From contig CM067545.1 in NCBI GenBank assembly GCA_034509755.1, positions 46,555,062 to 46,619,061 on the forward strand: a stretch of 64,000 nt of DNA, in the 5' to 3' direction. Positions within the stretch are counted from its first letter, which is position 1; each line of letters starts with the position of its first letter. Shown here piece after piece: positions 1 to 10,250 of the stretch. A program made the position numbers and the translations under genes. The DNA comes from Anisodus tanguticus. Taxonomy: Eukaryota; Streptophyta; Magnoliopsida; Solanales; Solanaceae. Under the pieces are notes generated by a model. It saw only the letters and a list, made by a program, of their open reading frames with translations, had not been told where the DNA came from and did not search any database.

Positions 1-1850
1 ATTACCCTTTCCGAGTCTTTATTTGCTTGCTTATGACTTGTGGGGATTTGGTGGCACGGTTCCCGATGTGATCAGGTAGGTTTCAGATCTTTTTTGGTAG
101 GTTTGAGAAATCCTAAGTTAATAGAATAGAGGAGTTGGACTCATACTTGACTTTTGGGTAAATGCACTCTTTTCGTAGTTTCATCAGTTCCATTAGCTCC
201 GGAACGATGTTTATAACTTAGTCGAGTCCTTGGTTCAGTTTCCGAGGCAGTCGGGTGTATCTTGGGGGTTTGGTTGTGAAATTATGAATTTAGAACTTAA
301 GAGTTGACTTTAGTCAAACCCAATCCTTAGAGACCTTTTTTTGGAATTCCGAGTGAGCGAGTAGGTGTGGAATATGTTTTCTGATAGGATTACATATTTG
401 GTTTGTATTCGGGAGGATCCGGGAGTGTTTCGGGTGTTTTACGAGGGGTTGGATAGTTTAGGGCTGCTACTGGTGTCTGGTTTTCGCACTAGCGGGCTGG
501 TGTCCGCTTTCGTGGGTCTGCCTCTATGGAGGTCTGGCTCGCAAAAGTGAGACTTGACCATGTGTTGAGGGGTCGTTTTTGCGGATGAGTTTCACACCGA
601 GACGGGTACACCTCAGTGGAGTTTCCTTTCGCCCCAGCGTAATTCGAGATTTTAAGTGATATCACCTCAACGGATGGGTTTTCGCCGAAGTGGGTCCACT
701 CCAGCGAAGTCGATTCCTCTAGAGCGAGATCAATGTTCAGATTATTTAAGATTATAACCTAGAATCTATCCTCATTTCCCCCAAAATGTTTTTCCTAGGG
801 TTTGGAGCTTGGGGAGTGGGAGTTCTTGAAGAATTCAAGGGATTCATCCTTAAGGTATATTTTCCACCCTTTAATTAATGTGTATTAGTTAAGTTCTACC
901 CTAAGTATGATTCTTAGTTGGGGAAATAAACGAAGTGCTTTGTTGAGAATAAGAGAGTAATACTTGAGATTTTGGTTGGACTATTGAATCATTGTTGTTG
1001 ATATTGTAAACTAGTGTTGTATTAGACTAGTGGGTGATATTTAATTGATCAATTGCATGTTAAAAACCCTTTTGGAAATTGGAGAAAATTCTAGGGTTAG
1101 AATATGGGCTTTTTGCTAATTTATGAATTAAGGATCCAATCAGGCTTAGTTATTAAATTAACTTGAGATTATAATTATCTAGCATGTTTTAGTGTTAGTT
1201 GGATAATAAAGTTTGTATTTTGATAATGTGGGCTTGGGGTTCCTTTGTAGTTTAACTTGGGGATTCTAGTTTCGCCTATAATGGGTATCGATAGACTCGC
1301 GATCTTATGTAATTAATGAATTGATCAGAGTGGGCTCGTGTGAGCCTTAGAGAAAGGCAAGACTGTTGCGTGTTCTCCCTTCGACTTCTAATCAGGCAAG
1401 TTGAAACTTACCAGACTCTAGTATAGTGTTATGTGTTGGTGTGTTGTTTAATGAACTAATGGGAGTAATGGAGAATTAAGGGTCCCGTATTAGTGAGGTG
1501 ACGAGCACTAATACGGACACCAGTGAACTTAACTTGGGTAATTAATGGACTAGTTGGATATACTTGACGGAGATTATGTGTTTAGCCCTTCGGGTCGTGA
1601 GCGCGGTGCATAAATCCGCTTAGGTTGGAATGATTGCTGATTATTTGGGTTCAAGCCATGTTTGATACTTATTCTTATTTGACTTGTCATGCATTCATCA
1701 CTCTATATCTCGTCTAAATATTTGAAAAGAAACTGATAAATACTAATTGTATTGATTATGCTGATTGCATGGTGTACACATATCCATATCATCCATACAT
1801 ATTATATTTGGCATTGAACTGTTGAGATATTGCTGAGAGAGACTTAGGAA
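1..1850. repeat. Old LTR-retrotransposon-like non-coding DNA, unclassified
   Basis: No open reading frame of note. The stretch is richer in G and T than the AT-rich DNA that follows. It has the texture of the long non-coding or LTR parts of Ty3/gypsy elements in nightshade genomes, for example the segment around 480-720 and the one around 1560-1620. I could not find matching ends, a primer-binding site or a target duplication, and its left end is outside the window. The class is inferred from general resemblance only. Confidence 0.3.
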
Positions 1851-4524
1851 GCTGGTTGTTGCATATGGTACATGATGCGAGAGTGATGACTGATGATGAC
1901 ACTTCAGCCACAAAACTAATATCTGATGGGATCGGATGGATATATGGACTTCATGAGTCCCTCATAGGTCACGTGACATCTACTTCAACAACATTAGATT
2001 TTCCATCCATGGCCCCAACCTTCATGCCTCTTTTTCTATCTCTATCTTTTTGAAGTTGTCTCTTTTCACAAGTACCTTCTCTTCTTCAACTTGTTTTGCT
2101 TTTTAATGCTTTAAGCATTTGGTATAAATATGTACTCGTACCGGATAAACCCACTAAAATGTGACACTGTCTTCTTTTGCTATTGCCTTTTTCACATTTA
2201 CAAGTATCAAAAGTAAATAATAATTTTTTTTAGTTTTCTTTTACCTTTCTTTTTTAGTCATAAATGTTACTCCCTCCGTCTCAAATTATTTGTCGTGGTT
2301 ATTAAAAACAGCTGTATCAAATTATAACTCTTTTAGTTTTCTTTTGCCGTTCTTTTTTAGTCATAAATGTTACTCCCTCCGTCTCAAATTATTTTTCGTG
2401 GTTACTAAAAATAGTTGTCTCAAATTATTATCGTTTTAGAAGTTCAAGGTACAATTAATGGTTTTTTCTCCATTTTATCCTTAGTAGAATTTTGTCATTA
2501 ATAAAGATGACACATAAAATAGACTAAACATTTAATGAAGAGAGATTATAATTTAGATATAAATAAGGATAAAGTAGATCAAATACCTCTCAAAAATTAA
2601 AGACCACTGAATTGAGGGGGGGAAATTGACCAGCCCATATGAAGAAAATCCACGCAATTATGCCTATAACCAAGTGAGGAAAATCTTAAAAAAAGGAGAA
2701 AGAAGCATATCCTCCTTCCCAATTTGCTTCACTAGTGAAATCCCTATCCTCATCGTCTTTCTTTCTCTCTCCCTTCCTCCCTCTCCCTCGTGGAGAAGGC
2801 ATACATCAGGAGCGGAAGGAGGAACTTCAAAAGTTTGAAAACTCTATTATTAAAGTTTGAACGTTGAGGGTTTGAAATTGAAATTCTAAAAGTGTTGTTA
2901 AATCAAATGATGTGTTGCAATAGTTTGAAAACATTATCGGAAACTAAATTTGAAATTGTAGCTCATTTGGAGAAGATTTGGTTAGAATTTTGATGGTTAT
3001 GGTGGTTTTATATTTGTGTACATCTTCATGTATATCCACATGTATATAATATTTATTCCCTTTTATATCCATGTATCTGAAGTATATCATATATATCTTT
3101 GCATATCCGTGAAACTGTGTCATATACATTGATATATATGATATACACATGTTGTATGTGCTATGTACTGAAAATTTAACAATGATATACATGAGAATAC
3201 AATAATATACTCGCGTTTATACATGTTATTGCCATGAAATTTTCTGAACTCTCGAGATTAAATATTTGGTGAACGTGTGCTATTTCTTTGGACAAATCTA
3301 AATTTTGGAAGAGGACAAACCTGAAATTAGAAGTTGAATGTTCAAATTTTCCTATCTTTTAGTTCGTTTTGTAGGATATGACTATTCATGCCAATTGTTC
3401 TAGGATATAATCGCAAGATTAATGGTTGATTAAAATTATGCCAATACTTATCAGCATTGGTATATATGATAGAATATTACAAGAATATTTCCGTATCATT
3501 GTATATCTTTTATAGTAGGTAAATTTATATTTCGATTGTAACTAGGAAGATTAGTTACCTAGTTTGTAGTCATGTAAATAATTATGTAACACTATATATA
3601 TTGTACACAATAATCATTGAAAGGCAGGGAACATATTTCTTTAATTTATAATGCCAATGTTAAGCAATTATGTACGTGTTTAAATAAAAATATTAAAGTT
3701 CTTAATAAATAATTGATGTGGTGGTAAAAAGTATTTACAAGCATTATTTCTATTAAAATAACTAAATGTTTAAAGTATATTTACATGAAAATAGGACAAA
3801 CAATCACTATGAAATGGAGAGGGAGTTGGTTTTTCTTTTTTGTTGTAGGAAGGGTATTTTGGAATACTAAAATAACTAGATCAAATAAAAAATTTCTATA
3901 AGTTGAAAAGTCGTAAGTTGTGACATGTGAGGTTATTTGACTAAACTTATAAGCTGGTTAAATAACTTTTAAAATACTTTTGACTTATCTACATGTTTGG
4001 TGAACACTAAAAGTGTTAAAATCAGTCAAAAATCATAAGTTGATATGATTTTTCAGCTAACAAACACTTTAAGTTTGATCAAATTTTTAGTATTTTATCG
4101 CTAATTCTTTTGTAATACCCGAAATAATCTTCTTCAAATATAGCAACTCCTAATTATCTCTATATTTTGTTTCCGTCATTCAGCTTTTATTATGTAGAAT
4201 ACCTTTAATTAAAATTACATTTTCTGTAAATAACTTTAAGAACATCTCAATCATTTAACAGAAAAATGCATATCATTTTGCCAAAACACTAACCGATTAT
4301 TATCAGCTTCAGATTTTATCCAAACACATACTACTTATTTCCAAAATCAGTTGCAACATCTAAAAGTGCATTTATGCATTTGATGCTTATTAAATATTTT
4401 TAATCGGCTAACCCAAATAAATTTACAAATATCTTTGTATGTATACCAAACATATAGATAAATAAAAAGTACTTATAAATTGGTTTGACCAGAAAAGAAA
4501 AAATCCAATTTACATAGTAAATAG
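1851..4524. other. AT-rich intergenic DNA, no gene recognised
   Basis: Apart from the direct repeat at 2230-2417, I see no gene. The short ORF at 2626-2838 lies in a pyrimidine-rich stretch without homology that I recognise. The 2990-3200 stretch is rich in TATA/CATA steps. Around 3900-4080 the text resembles MITE-type DNA, but the ends cannot be set. Confidence 0.5.
2230..2417. repeat. Direct repeat of a MITE-like terminus
   Basis: About 84 bases occur twice, at 2230-2313 and 2334-2417 (period 104). Each copy contains the TACTCCCTCCGTCTCAAATT motif typical of the ends of Stowaway-type MITEs. No inverted partner end was found nearby, so these look like truncated or tandemly duplicated termini rather than a complete element. 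Confidence 0.5.
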
Positions 4525-5090
4525 TGTAAAGAATGGATCTTGGGCCTAACTCAACCCCAAAAGCTAGCTTGTAAGGTGAGGATTGTCCAAGTCCATATAA
4601 GAAGTCCATGTTTCCATTCCATATCCGATGTGAGACTCTTAACACTCCCATGCATGCCCAGACCTTGTTAACTGGAGCGTGGATAATATAATTTGGAGAC
4701 CCAACATCGGTGAACATAGAATTTGAATGGGTCTGACTCTGATACCATGTAAAGAATGGATCTTGGGCCTAACTTAACTCAAAAGCTAACTTGTAGGGTG
4801 AAAATTGTCCATGTCCATATAAGAAGTCCATGTTCTCATTCCATATCTTATGTGGGACTCTTAACACTCCCCCGCATGCCTAGACCTTGTTAACTAGAGC
4901 GCGGATAATATAATTTGGCGGCCAAACATTAGTGAACAAAGAATTGGAATGGGTCTGACTATGAAACCATGTAAAGGAATGGATCTTGGCCCTAACTCAA
5001 CCCTAAAAGCTAGCTTGTAGGGTGAAAATTATCCATGTCCATATAAGGAGTTCATGTTCCCATTTCATATTCGATATAGGACTCTTAACA
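4525..5090 (-). mobile_element. TRIM retroelement in tandem: LTR-internal-LTR-internal-LTR
   Basis: Three copies of an approximately 120-bp terminal repeat lie at 4525-4644, 4748-4866 and 4970-5090. On the minus strand each starts TGTTAAGAGTC (the third with small changes) and ends CTTTACA. The two spacers are only about 103 bp. At its minus-strand 5' end the first spacer has TGGTATCAGAG, the usual primer-binding site for initiator tRNA-Met. At the other end it has a G-rich purine stretch before the next LTR. This is the layout of a terminal-repeat retrotransposon in miniature, with no protein coding. The second spacer has a decayed primer site (TGGTTTCA). The flanks give no clean 5-bp duplication. 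The ORF at 4400-4717 on the minus strand is a by-product of this element. Confidence 0.75.
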
Positions 5091-5229
5091 AATGTCATAC
5101 TCAATATTATAGATACATATGAAGTTCTTTGGAAAGTGTATTCAATGACTTATAAATTTACCTAAAGTAACTCGATAAAAGTATGAGGTTATAAATTTAA
5201 TCTCTATCAGAAGATGCACATACATTCCA

Positions 5230-5750
5230 ATGTGGATGTGTGAGAGGTTGGCTATGGATGATTTTAGGAGAAGTAGAGGTAGGCCTAAGAAGTATTGAGA
5301 AAAGGTGATTAGACAGGACAAGAGGCAGTTTCAGCTCATCAAGACATGACCTTAGATAGAAGGTTGTGGAGGACGCGGATTAAGCTAGACAGTTTGTAGG
5401 TAGTAGGAGTTGTATCGCTTATCCTACTATTATGTCATAGCATTACACATGTAAGTTTTTGTCATTCGATATCTATTACTATGTGTTGTTTTGTTGACTT
5501 TCATTATCATATTATTTTATTGCAAATACTGTTAAGACTGCTTTATCATGCTTTCTATATTATTTTTCCATGATTTCTTTACTTTCGTTTCTTTTTTTTT
5601 TCAAACTGATTTGAATTGTTCTTCCTTAAGCCAAGGGTCTATCGAAAACAGCTTTTATACCTTACCGCAGGGTAAGGTCTGCATACACTATACCCTCTCT
5701 AGATCCACTTTGTGAAATTACACTGAGTATGTTATTGTTGTTGTTGACGA
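5230..5750 (+). mobile_element. RTE-type LINE 3' end with SINE-like tail, broken
   Basis: From 5243 the frame reads MCERLAMDDFRRSRGRPKKY and then hits a stop. The continuation (EKVIRQDK) contains more stops. This is the C-terminal signature of plant RTE-like LINE reverse transcriptases (RGRPKK, VIRQD). It is followed by a pyrimidine-rich stretch and, at about 5630-5747, the conserved tail shared by these LINEs and the Solanaceae TS SINEs (CCTTACCGCAGGGTAAGGTC, then TTGTTGTTG). It is a dead 5'-truncated copy. Confidence 0.7.
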
Positions 5751-6319
5751 GTGTTTACACCTAATCAACATATACAAAATGTTGTCTTTGATATACATAT
5801 TTATCACTTGATTATTTTAAGCTTGTAATATTACCTACATTAGTTTGGTGTAAACACCATTTACGGGTAAGTTTTTATCAAACACAACTCAATATTTAGA
5901 GTGACGTGTACATGTTCTTTCAAGATTTTTATCCAGTTCCTTGGTTATGCTCTTCCAGAAGATTTCCTTTACCTACTGGAATTGATCTGTTGCTTCTTTA
6001 AAACAAAAGAGTGGGGCAGAGAATAGAGATTGCTTTAGCTAAGAGGACCAGATCAAACTCGAAAAAGAAGACAAACACCAACTATTGGTGAATTAGGTTT
6101 TGAAGAAGTCTTCTGGTCTTTATTGTTTATAATGATTTATTCATCAAGAAGTAAAAGAAGAACCTGTCGAAATGAAGAAAAGAAAGATAACAAAAAGAAT
6201 CTATTTTTAGTGATCTAAGGTTGATTGTCATTACATTGTTTAAACAACCACTAAGAAAATCAAGCCATTTATCAATATAGTGTCAAATGACTCAAATCCT
6301 GATGGATTATCCAAACTTA
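5751..6319. other. Intergenic, nothing recognised
   Basis: AT-rich sequence with no ORF of note and no repeat boundary that I can support. Confidence 0.4.
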
Positions 6320-6569
6320 ACATGCAAACAACGACGGAGCTATCCTTGCCCCAGAGGTCAATTGACCCCCTTCGTCGCTGTATTGTTACTCTTGCTGCCG
6401 TCCGATAAATCTGACCCCTTCCCCTGTGTTCCCGCCTACATATATAGGATATTTTAAGAAGTGAACATCCTTCTTAGTAGCAGGGTCCGGGGAAAGAATA
6501 AGGAAGGTTATTTCACTATATTTTTTACCATAATTGAATCAATTCCATACCGGTTCTTAGAGGAATTTT

Positions 6570-6967
6570 ATGGTAAAACTTCGTTTGAAACGATGTGGTA
6601 GAAAGCAACGTGCCACTTGAAGGACACGATCCGTTGTGGATTTATACATCCACCATTTTATGTAGGAATGAAGGTGCTCTTCGCTCGACATCATTGGTAA
6701 TGTAAATAGTCCATGATGGAGCTCGAGTAGAAAGTATTAATTTATTTCTCGGGGCAAGGGTCTAGGGTTAATGCCAATCAATAAAAAAATTGGAACAACT
6801 TCGTAAATATATCTTCGGTATGGAAATCGAAAGAATCCAATTCGAGCAAGTTTCCAATTCAAAAATTTCTTGGAATTGATCAAACTTTTTCGATCCAAAG
6901 TGCTTCACGCGGGAATCCATCGTCTATAGGATTCTTTCATACAAATCGCAAAAAGGGTATGTTGCTG
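6570..6967 (+). pseudogene. rps16: rps16 exon 1 and partial group II intron, plastid-derived
   Basis: The ATG at 6570 starts the 40-nt first exon of plastid ribosomal protein S16 (reads MVKLRLKRCGRK). The group II intron follows at about 6610. Its 5' end reads GTGCCACTTG where the expected boundary is GTGCGACTTG, a G-to-C change in a position important for splicing. About 360 bp of intron remain, then the sequence switches to ycf2. Exon 2 is absent. In the plastid the product is a small-subunit ribosomal protein. Here it cannot be made, because the nucleus lacks plastid group II splicing and the gene is truncated. Confidence 0.85.
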
Positions 6968-7244
6968 CATCCGCAAGGACCATGATTGGGAATTGTTTGA
7001 TCGTCTTTCTCTGAGGAAGAGTCGAAATAGAATCAACTTGAATTCGAGACCGCTATTCGAAATCTTAGTGAAACACTGGATTTCTTATCTCATGTCTGCT
7101 TTTCGTGAAAAAATACCAATTGAAGTGGAGGGTTTCTTCAAACAACAAGGGGTTGGATCAACTATTCAATCAAATGATATTGAGCATGTTTCCCATCTCT
7201 TCTCGAGAAACAAGTGGGCTATTTCTTTGCAAAACTGTGCTCAA
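6968..7244 (+). pseudogene. ycf2: ycf2 internal fragment, plastid-derived
   Basis: The frame through 6993-7247 reads, in part, DRLSLRKSRNRINLNSRP and EKIPIEVEGFFKQQG, an internal segment of the large plastid protein Ycf2, an AAA-type protein linked to plastid protein import. The frame begins upstream at RKDHDWELF (about 6971). Homology stops after LQNCAQ at about 7244, where the plastid gene would continue. The frame is open for its whole length and shows few changes, which suggests a fairly recent transfer. There is no start codon or promoter of its own. Confidence 0.85.
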
Positions 7245-7370
7245 TAATAGACTATGTATTGAATTTTCTTGACACGATGTATATCTTTTTTTTTAATGTA
7301 TATTACCCCTTCTTAGTGAAAATCTTGACTCCGCTACTGAATGTGAAGATGCAAACCTAAAAGAAGAAAA

Positions 7371-7953
7371 GGGTAAATTGGATAATGAGAAAATCAAGTA
7401 TTTATCTGCTTATGACTTGAGCACAATTTCTTGTTTAGTTATATATTTTTGGCATAGAGCAAACTGCAAAGGCCAGTAGGTAGTCCAGTTGTCTTTTTAG
7501 GGATATAGACCAAACAAGCTTGTAAAAGTGAGAAACAGTCATCCATTAAGAACAATTATGTTATGGGGAGAATTTATCCTATATGTCTCAGATAGAGACC
7601 CTCTCATGAATTCTCCAGTTTATACAGATACTTTCTTGTCATCTTCAATCTTCACTAAGGTTAAAAAACAGCAAACTGTGTCCTTGACAGAACAGAGCTC
7701 ATAAAATGGGATAAATGCTTAAAAATTATCAAACTGAAGTTGATGTCTCATTCAAATGCCTTATACCACAAAGATTCTTTAATTCATGTATATAAAAGGA
7801 ACATATCCTAAAACTTTCCTTTTTGTCATTTGCTGGTTCTATAACAAGTCATACAAAGGGACAAGTATGCACCAGCTTTGTCTAACAGGTACTTTTCATC
7901 ACCAGACAAAAACAGGAATTAACTACTCTATTTGCTTATGTACTTCAAGAAAG
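7371..7953. other. Intergenic, nothing recognised
   Basis: AT-rich sequence between the plastid insertion and the receptor-kinase fragment. The long ORF that starts at 7786 joins meaningless codons to the real homology, which begins near 7954. Confidence 0.4.
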
Positions 7954-8285
7954 ATGGTGCAGCCTCATCTGAATACTTATTTCCAGTGTTCAATTCTTGA
8001 TATGTCCCTGGCACTCTCTGCAGGGTCGAAATGTATCGGAAATGAAGCTGATCAACTGGCTTTACTAGACTTCAAAAGTAAAATCAGTAAGGATTCATTC
8101 CAAGTCATAGCTTCTTGAAACAATTATCTTCACTACAGCAACTGGACAGGTATAATATGCAGTTCCTCCAATGAAAGTCCTGATTATTGACTTGATGTCG
8201 AAAAATCTCGTTGGCTCAATACCGCCTTCCATTGGGAACCTTACGTTCCTCACGGGCATTAATCTTCGAACAATCATAAAGTTGT
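7954..8285 (+). pseudogene. LRR receptor-like kinase, 5' fragment
   Basis: From the ATG at 7954 the frame gives a hydrophobic leader (ILDMSLALSAG) and then NEADQLALLDFKSKIS, the N-terminal cap of plant leucine-rich-repeat receptor kinases of the EFR/At3g47570 group (subfamily XII). The expected tryptophan codon after QVIAS is TGA, so the frame stops at 8118. Downstream, in shifted frames, the next family motifs are still visible: NWTGIICSS, SIGNLTF and GINLR (about 8138-8270). Homology ends near 8285, so the repeats, membrane segment and kinase are missing. These proteins act at the plasma membrane as immune or developmental receptors. This copy cannot. Confidence 0.75.
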
Positions 8286-8322
8286 ACGTGCTAAAGAAAA
8301 AGTAGCTAGTGTGACAATTAAT

Positions 8323-9066
8323 ATGGTCGACCAAGGCCAATCTGCAGATGATGGGATTCTTGAAAACCTACCTCAGAAAAATAAGAAGATTCAGAGAAAA
8401 ACTGGCATTGATTGGATCAGTGAACTACCTGACTCTATTATTGTCCAAATTCTTTCCCTAATATCCATAACTGATGCGTGCAGAACAACTATCCTCTCTA
8501 AACATTGGCAATACCTCTGGACTTCTATAGACAATGTTATTTTTCACAGCAAGTGGTCTGATGACTTGCAGTTCATTTCCTTCACGGACAATGTACTACC
8601 TCTCCTTAGCTGTTCTAACATTAAAAAGTTTCATCTATTTTTTAAATTTAACATTGAGTACTACTCTTATAGTTCAAATATTGACAAATGGATTGAAATT
8701 GCCGTGAATAAAAATGTAGTGGATCTTAACCTACAAATATGGGATCCTCTTGTTGATGATCCTGATCATGAACAACCCTATAGCTTGCTACAAGTTCTGT
8801 GTAGTAGCTCATCGAGTCTAAATCTCAACTGCCATAATTGCAGAATATCAGAATATTGTGTACTAAATTGGACATTCGTGAAGAGGTTAACACTGCGATA
8901 TTTGCTTCTTCGGGATGAACATATTAAACAAATAATATCAAGTCGTCCTCAGTTGGAATCTTTGGAGATACATGACTTTTGTGGTTTTCATCATTTGCAT
9001 ATAACTTCTCCAAAATGTAGGAGACTGCAGTTTATTAATAATCTGCATACTTTCGGATGGTATTTA
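8323..9066 (+). pseudogene. F-box/LRR (FBD-type) protein, 5' part, split by insertion
   Basis: The ATG at 8323 begins a 248-residue open stretch. Residues about 30-68 form an F-box (WISELPDSIIVQILSLISIT, then ACRTTILSKHW and YLWTSIDN). The rest is the leucine-rich region typical of plant F-box/FBD/LRR proteins (LTLRYLLLRDEHI, LESLEIHDFCGF, SPKCRRLQFIN). Family members bind SKP1 through the F-box and select targets for SCF ubiquitin ligases. At 9067 the gene is broken by the LTR of a copia element. The frame runs 14 codons into the LTR and stops at 9109-9111. The 3' part resumes at 18343. A start at 8311 would use GTG and is not credible. Confidence 0.8.
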
Positions 9067-9117
9067 TGTTGGAAATTTACTGATGTGGGATTGAGTTTGT
9101 CCCGTCTTTAACGACTT

Positions 9118-9425
9118 TGAAAGAAATAAACCTTTGATTATTTTCATTAATGAAAGAGTATATATACAATTTACAATTTCCATAATATAAATCTTATTCC
9201 TATTCTATTCCCAAAACCATATTCTAATTGTACAAGAATCCTACAATTATGAAAAGTGTACAATGCTAATTATATACAAATAATACAAAATAATTTGTTA
9301 CCAAAATAGGGATATACACAGTGTGTATACCGTGTATATCACGGTTTCCCACTTGTGATGGGTTTCCGTGATATACACGGTATACACAAGGTATTGTATA
9401 CCGTGTATATCCTTGTATATTTCCA
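9118..9425 (-). repeat. 3' LTR of element A1
   Basis: 308 bp, matching 14138-14442 along its length. It contains a perfect 23-bp inverted repeat (arms 9322-9344 and 9366-9388, 21-nt loop) built from GTGTATAC/GATATACAC words, close to the minus-strand start of U3. A third partial copy of the arm follows at about 9395-9412. Confidence 0.85.
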
Positions 9426-10250
9426 CACCCCCGCAATCATAGCGGACGGTCTTCGTACGCTGAGACTGTCCCTAAAATCTTCAAATAGAACCGAGGGAAG
9501 ATCTTTAGTAAAGATGTCTGCAATTTGATACATGGAAGGAACATGTAAGACGCGTACTTGTCCACGAACTACCTTTTCGCGAACAAAATGGATATCCATC
9601 TCAATATGTTTAGTGCGCTAGTGTTGAACTGGATTCCCAGAAAGATAAACGGCACTAAAATTATCACAATATACCAAGGTAGCTTTTTGAATGGGAAAGT
9701 GAAGCTCTAAGAGAAGATTACGTAACCAACATGATTCAGAATCCACATTGGCTACCCCTCGATACTCGGTCTTGGCACTGGAGTGTGATAAGGTAGCTTG
9801 TCATTTGGCAGACCGCGAGACCAAGTTATCACCAAGAAACATGCAATAACCGGATGTGGAGCGTCTGGTATCTGGACAACCACCCAATCAGCATCGGTAT
9901 ACGAGACAAGTGTAGAGGCTGATGATGGATATAGATGCAAGCCATAGTCAAGTGTCCCCCGGATGTATCTGATAATGCGTTTGAGCGCATTCATGTGCTC
10001 CACCCTAGGATCATACATAAACAAACACACCTGCTGTACGGCATACGTAATATCTGGTCTCGTGAAAGTAAGATATTGTAGAGCTCCAGCAAGACTACGA
10101 TAGTGAGTGGGATCCTCGTAAGGTGAGCCAGCCGCAGCACCCAGCTTGGACTTAGTATCAACTGGAGTGGAAGTAGACTTACACGAGGACATACCAGCCC
10201 TTTCAATTATCTCAGCGGCATACTTCCTTTGTGATAAGAATAACCCACCT
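9426..10250 (-). pseudogene. Element A1 reverse transcriptase C-terminus and RNase H
   Basis: On the minus strand, from about 10192, the frame reads MSSCKSTSTPVDTKSKL and RSLAGALQYLTFTRPDI, the C-terminal end of copia reverse transcriptase. It then enters RNase H with SYTDADW (first catalytic Asp). A frameshift follows there, and the rest of RNase H (VREKVVRGQVRVLHVPS, YQIADIFTKDLPS at 9339-9599) is in other frames. Integrase, protease and gag are absent. The homology ends abruptly at about 10250. It is inactive. Confidence 0.8.

Larger units (their letters stand above)
6540..7244 (+). other. Nuclear plastid DNA insertion (NUPT), chimeric rps16-ycf2
   Basis: Two pieces of chloroplast DNA are joined directly. 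The first (about 6540-6967) is the rps16 5' end and part of its group II intron. The second (about 6968-7244) is an internal piece of ycf2. In nightshade plastomes rps16 is in the large single-copy region and ycf2 is in the inverted repeat, so they are not neighbours. The junction lies near GCATCCGC at about 6967-6972, where a few bases could belong to either side. Flanking DNA is nuclear repeat. The left limit is approximate. Confidence 0.85.
6320..7370. repeat. Dispersed-repeat-like arms around the plastid insertion
   Basis: The left arm (from GACGGAGCTATCCTTGCCCC at about 6330) and the right arm (ending TTGACTCCGCTACTG near 7340) resemble the two ends of a short dispersed repeat seen in nightshade genomes, with partly inverted termini (CGGAG and CTCCG). 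The plastid segment at 6540-7244 lies between them. The class is unknown, and the link between the arms is an inference. Confidence 0.35.

Noticed and set aside
2944..3192. An 82-codon Tyr/Ile/Met-rich minus ORF
   Set aside because: Low-complexity translation of a TATA/CATA-rich stretch, without homology.
4400..4717. A 105-codon minus-strand ORF
   Set aside because: It covers an LTR, primer site and spacer of the TRIM element, which has no coding function.
6570..7247. rps16 and ycf2 as working genes, or the window as plastid DNA
   Set aside because: Both are fragments, joined out of plastid order and surrounded by nuclear repeats.
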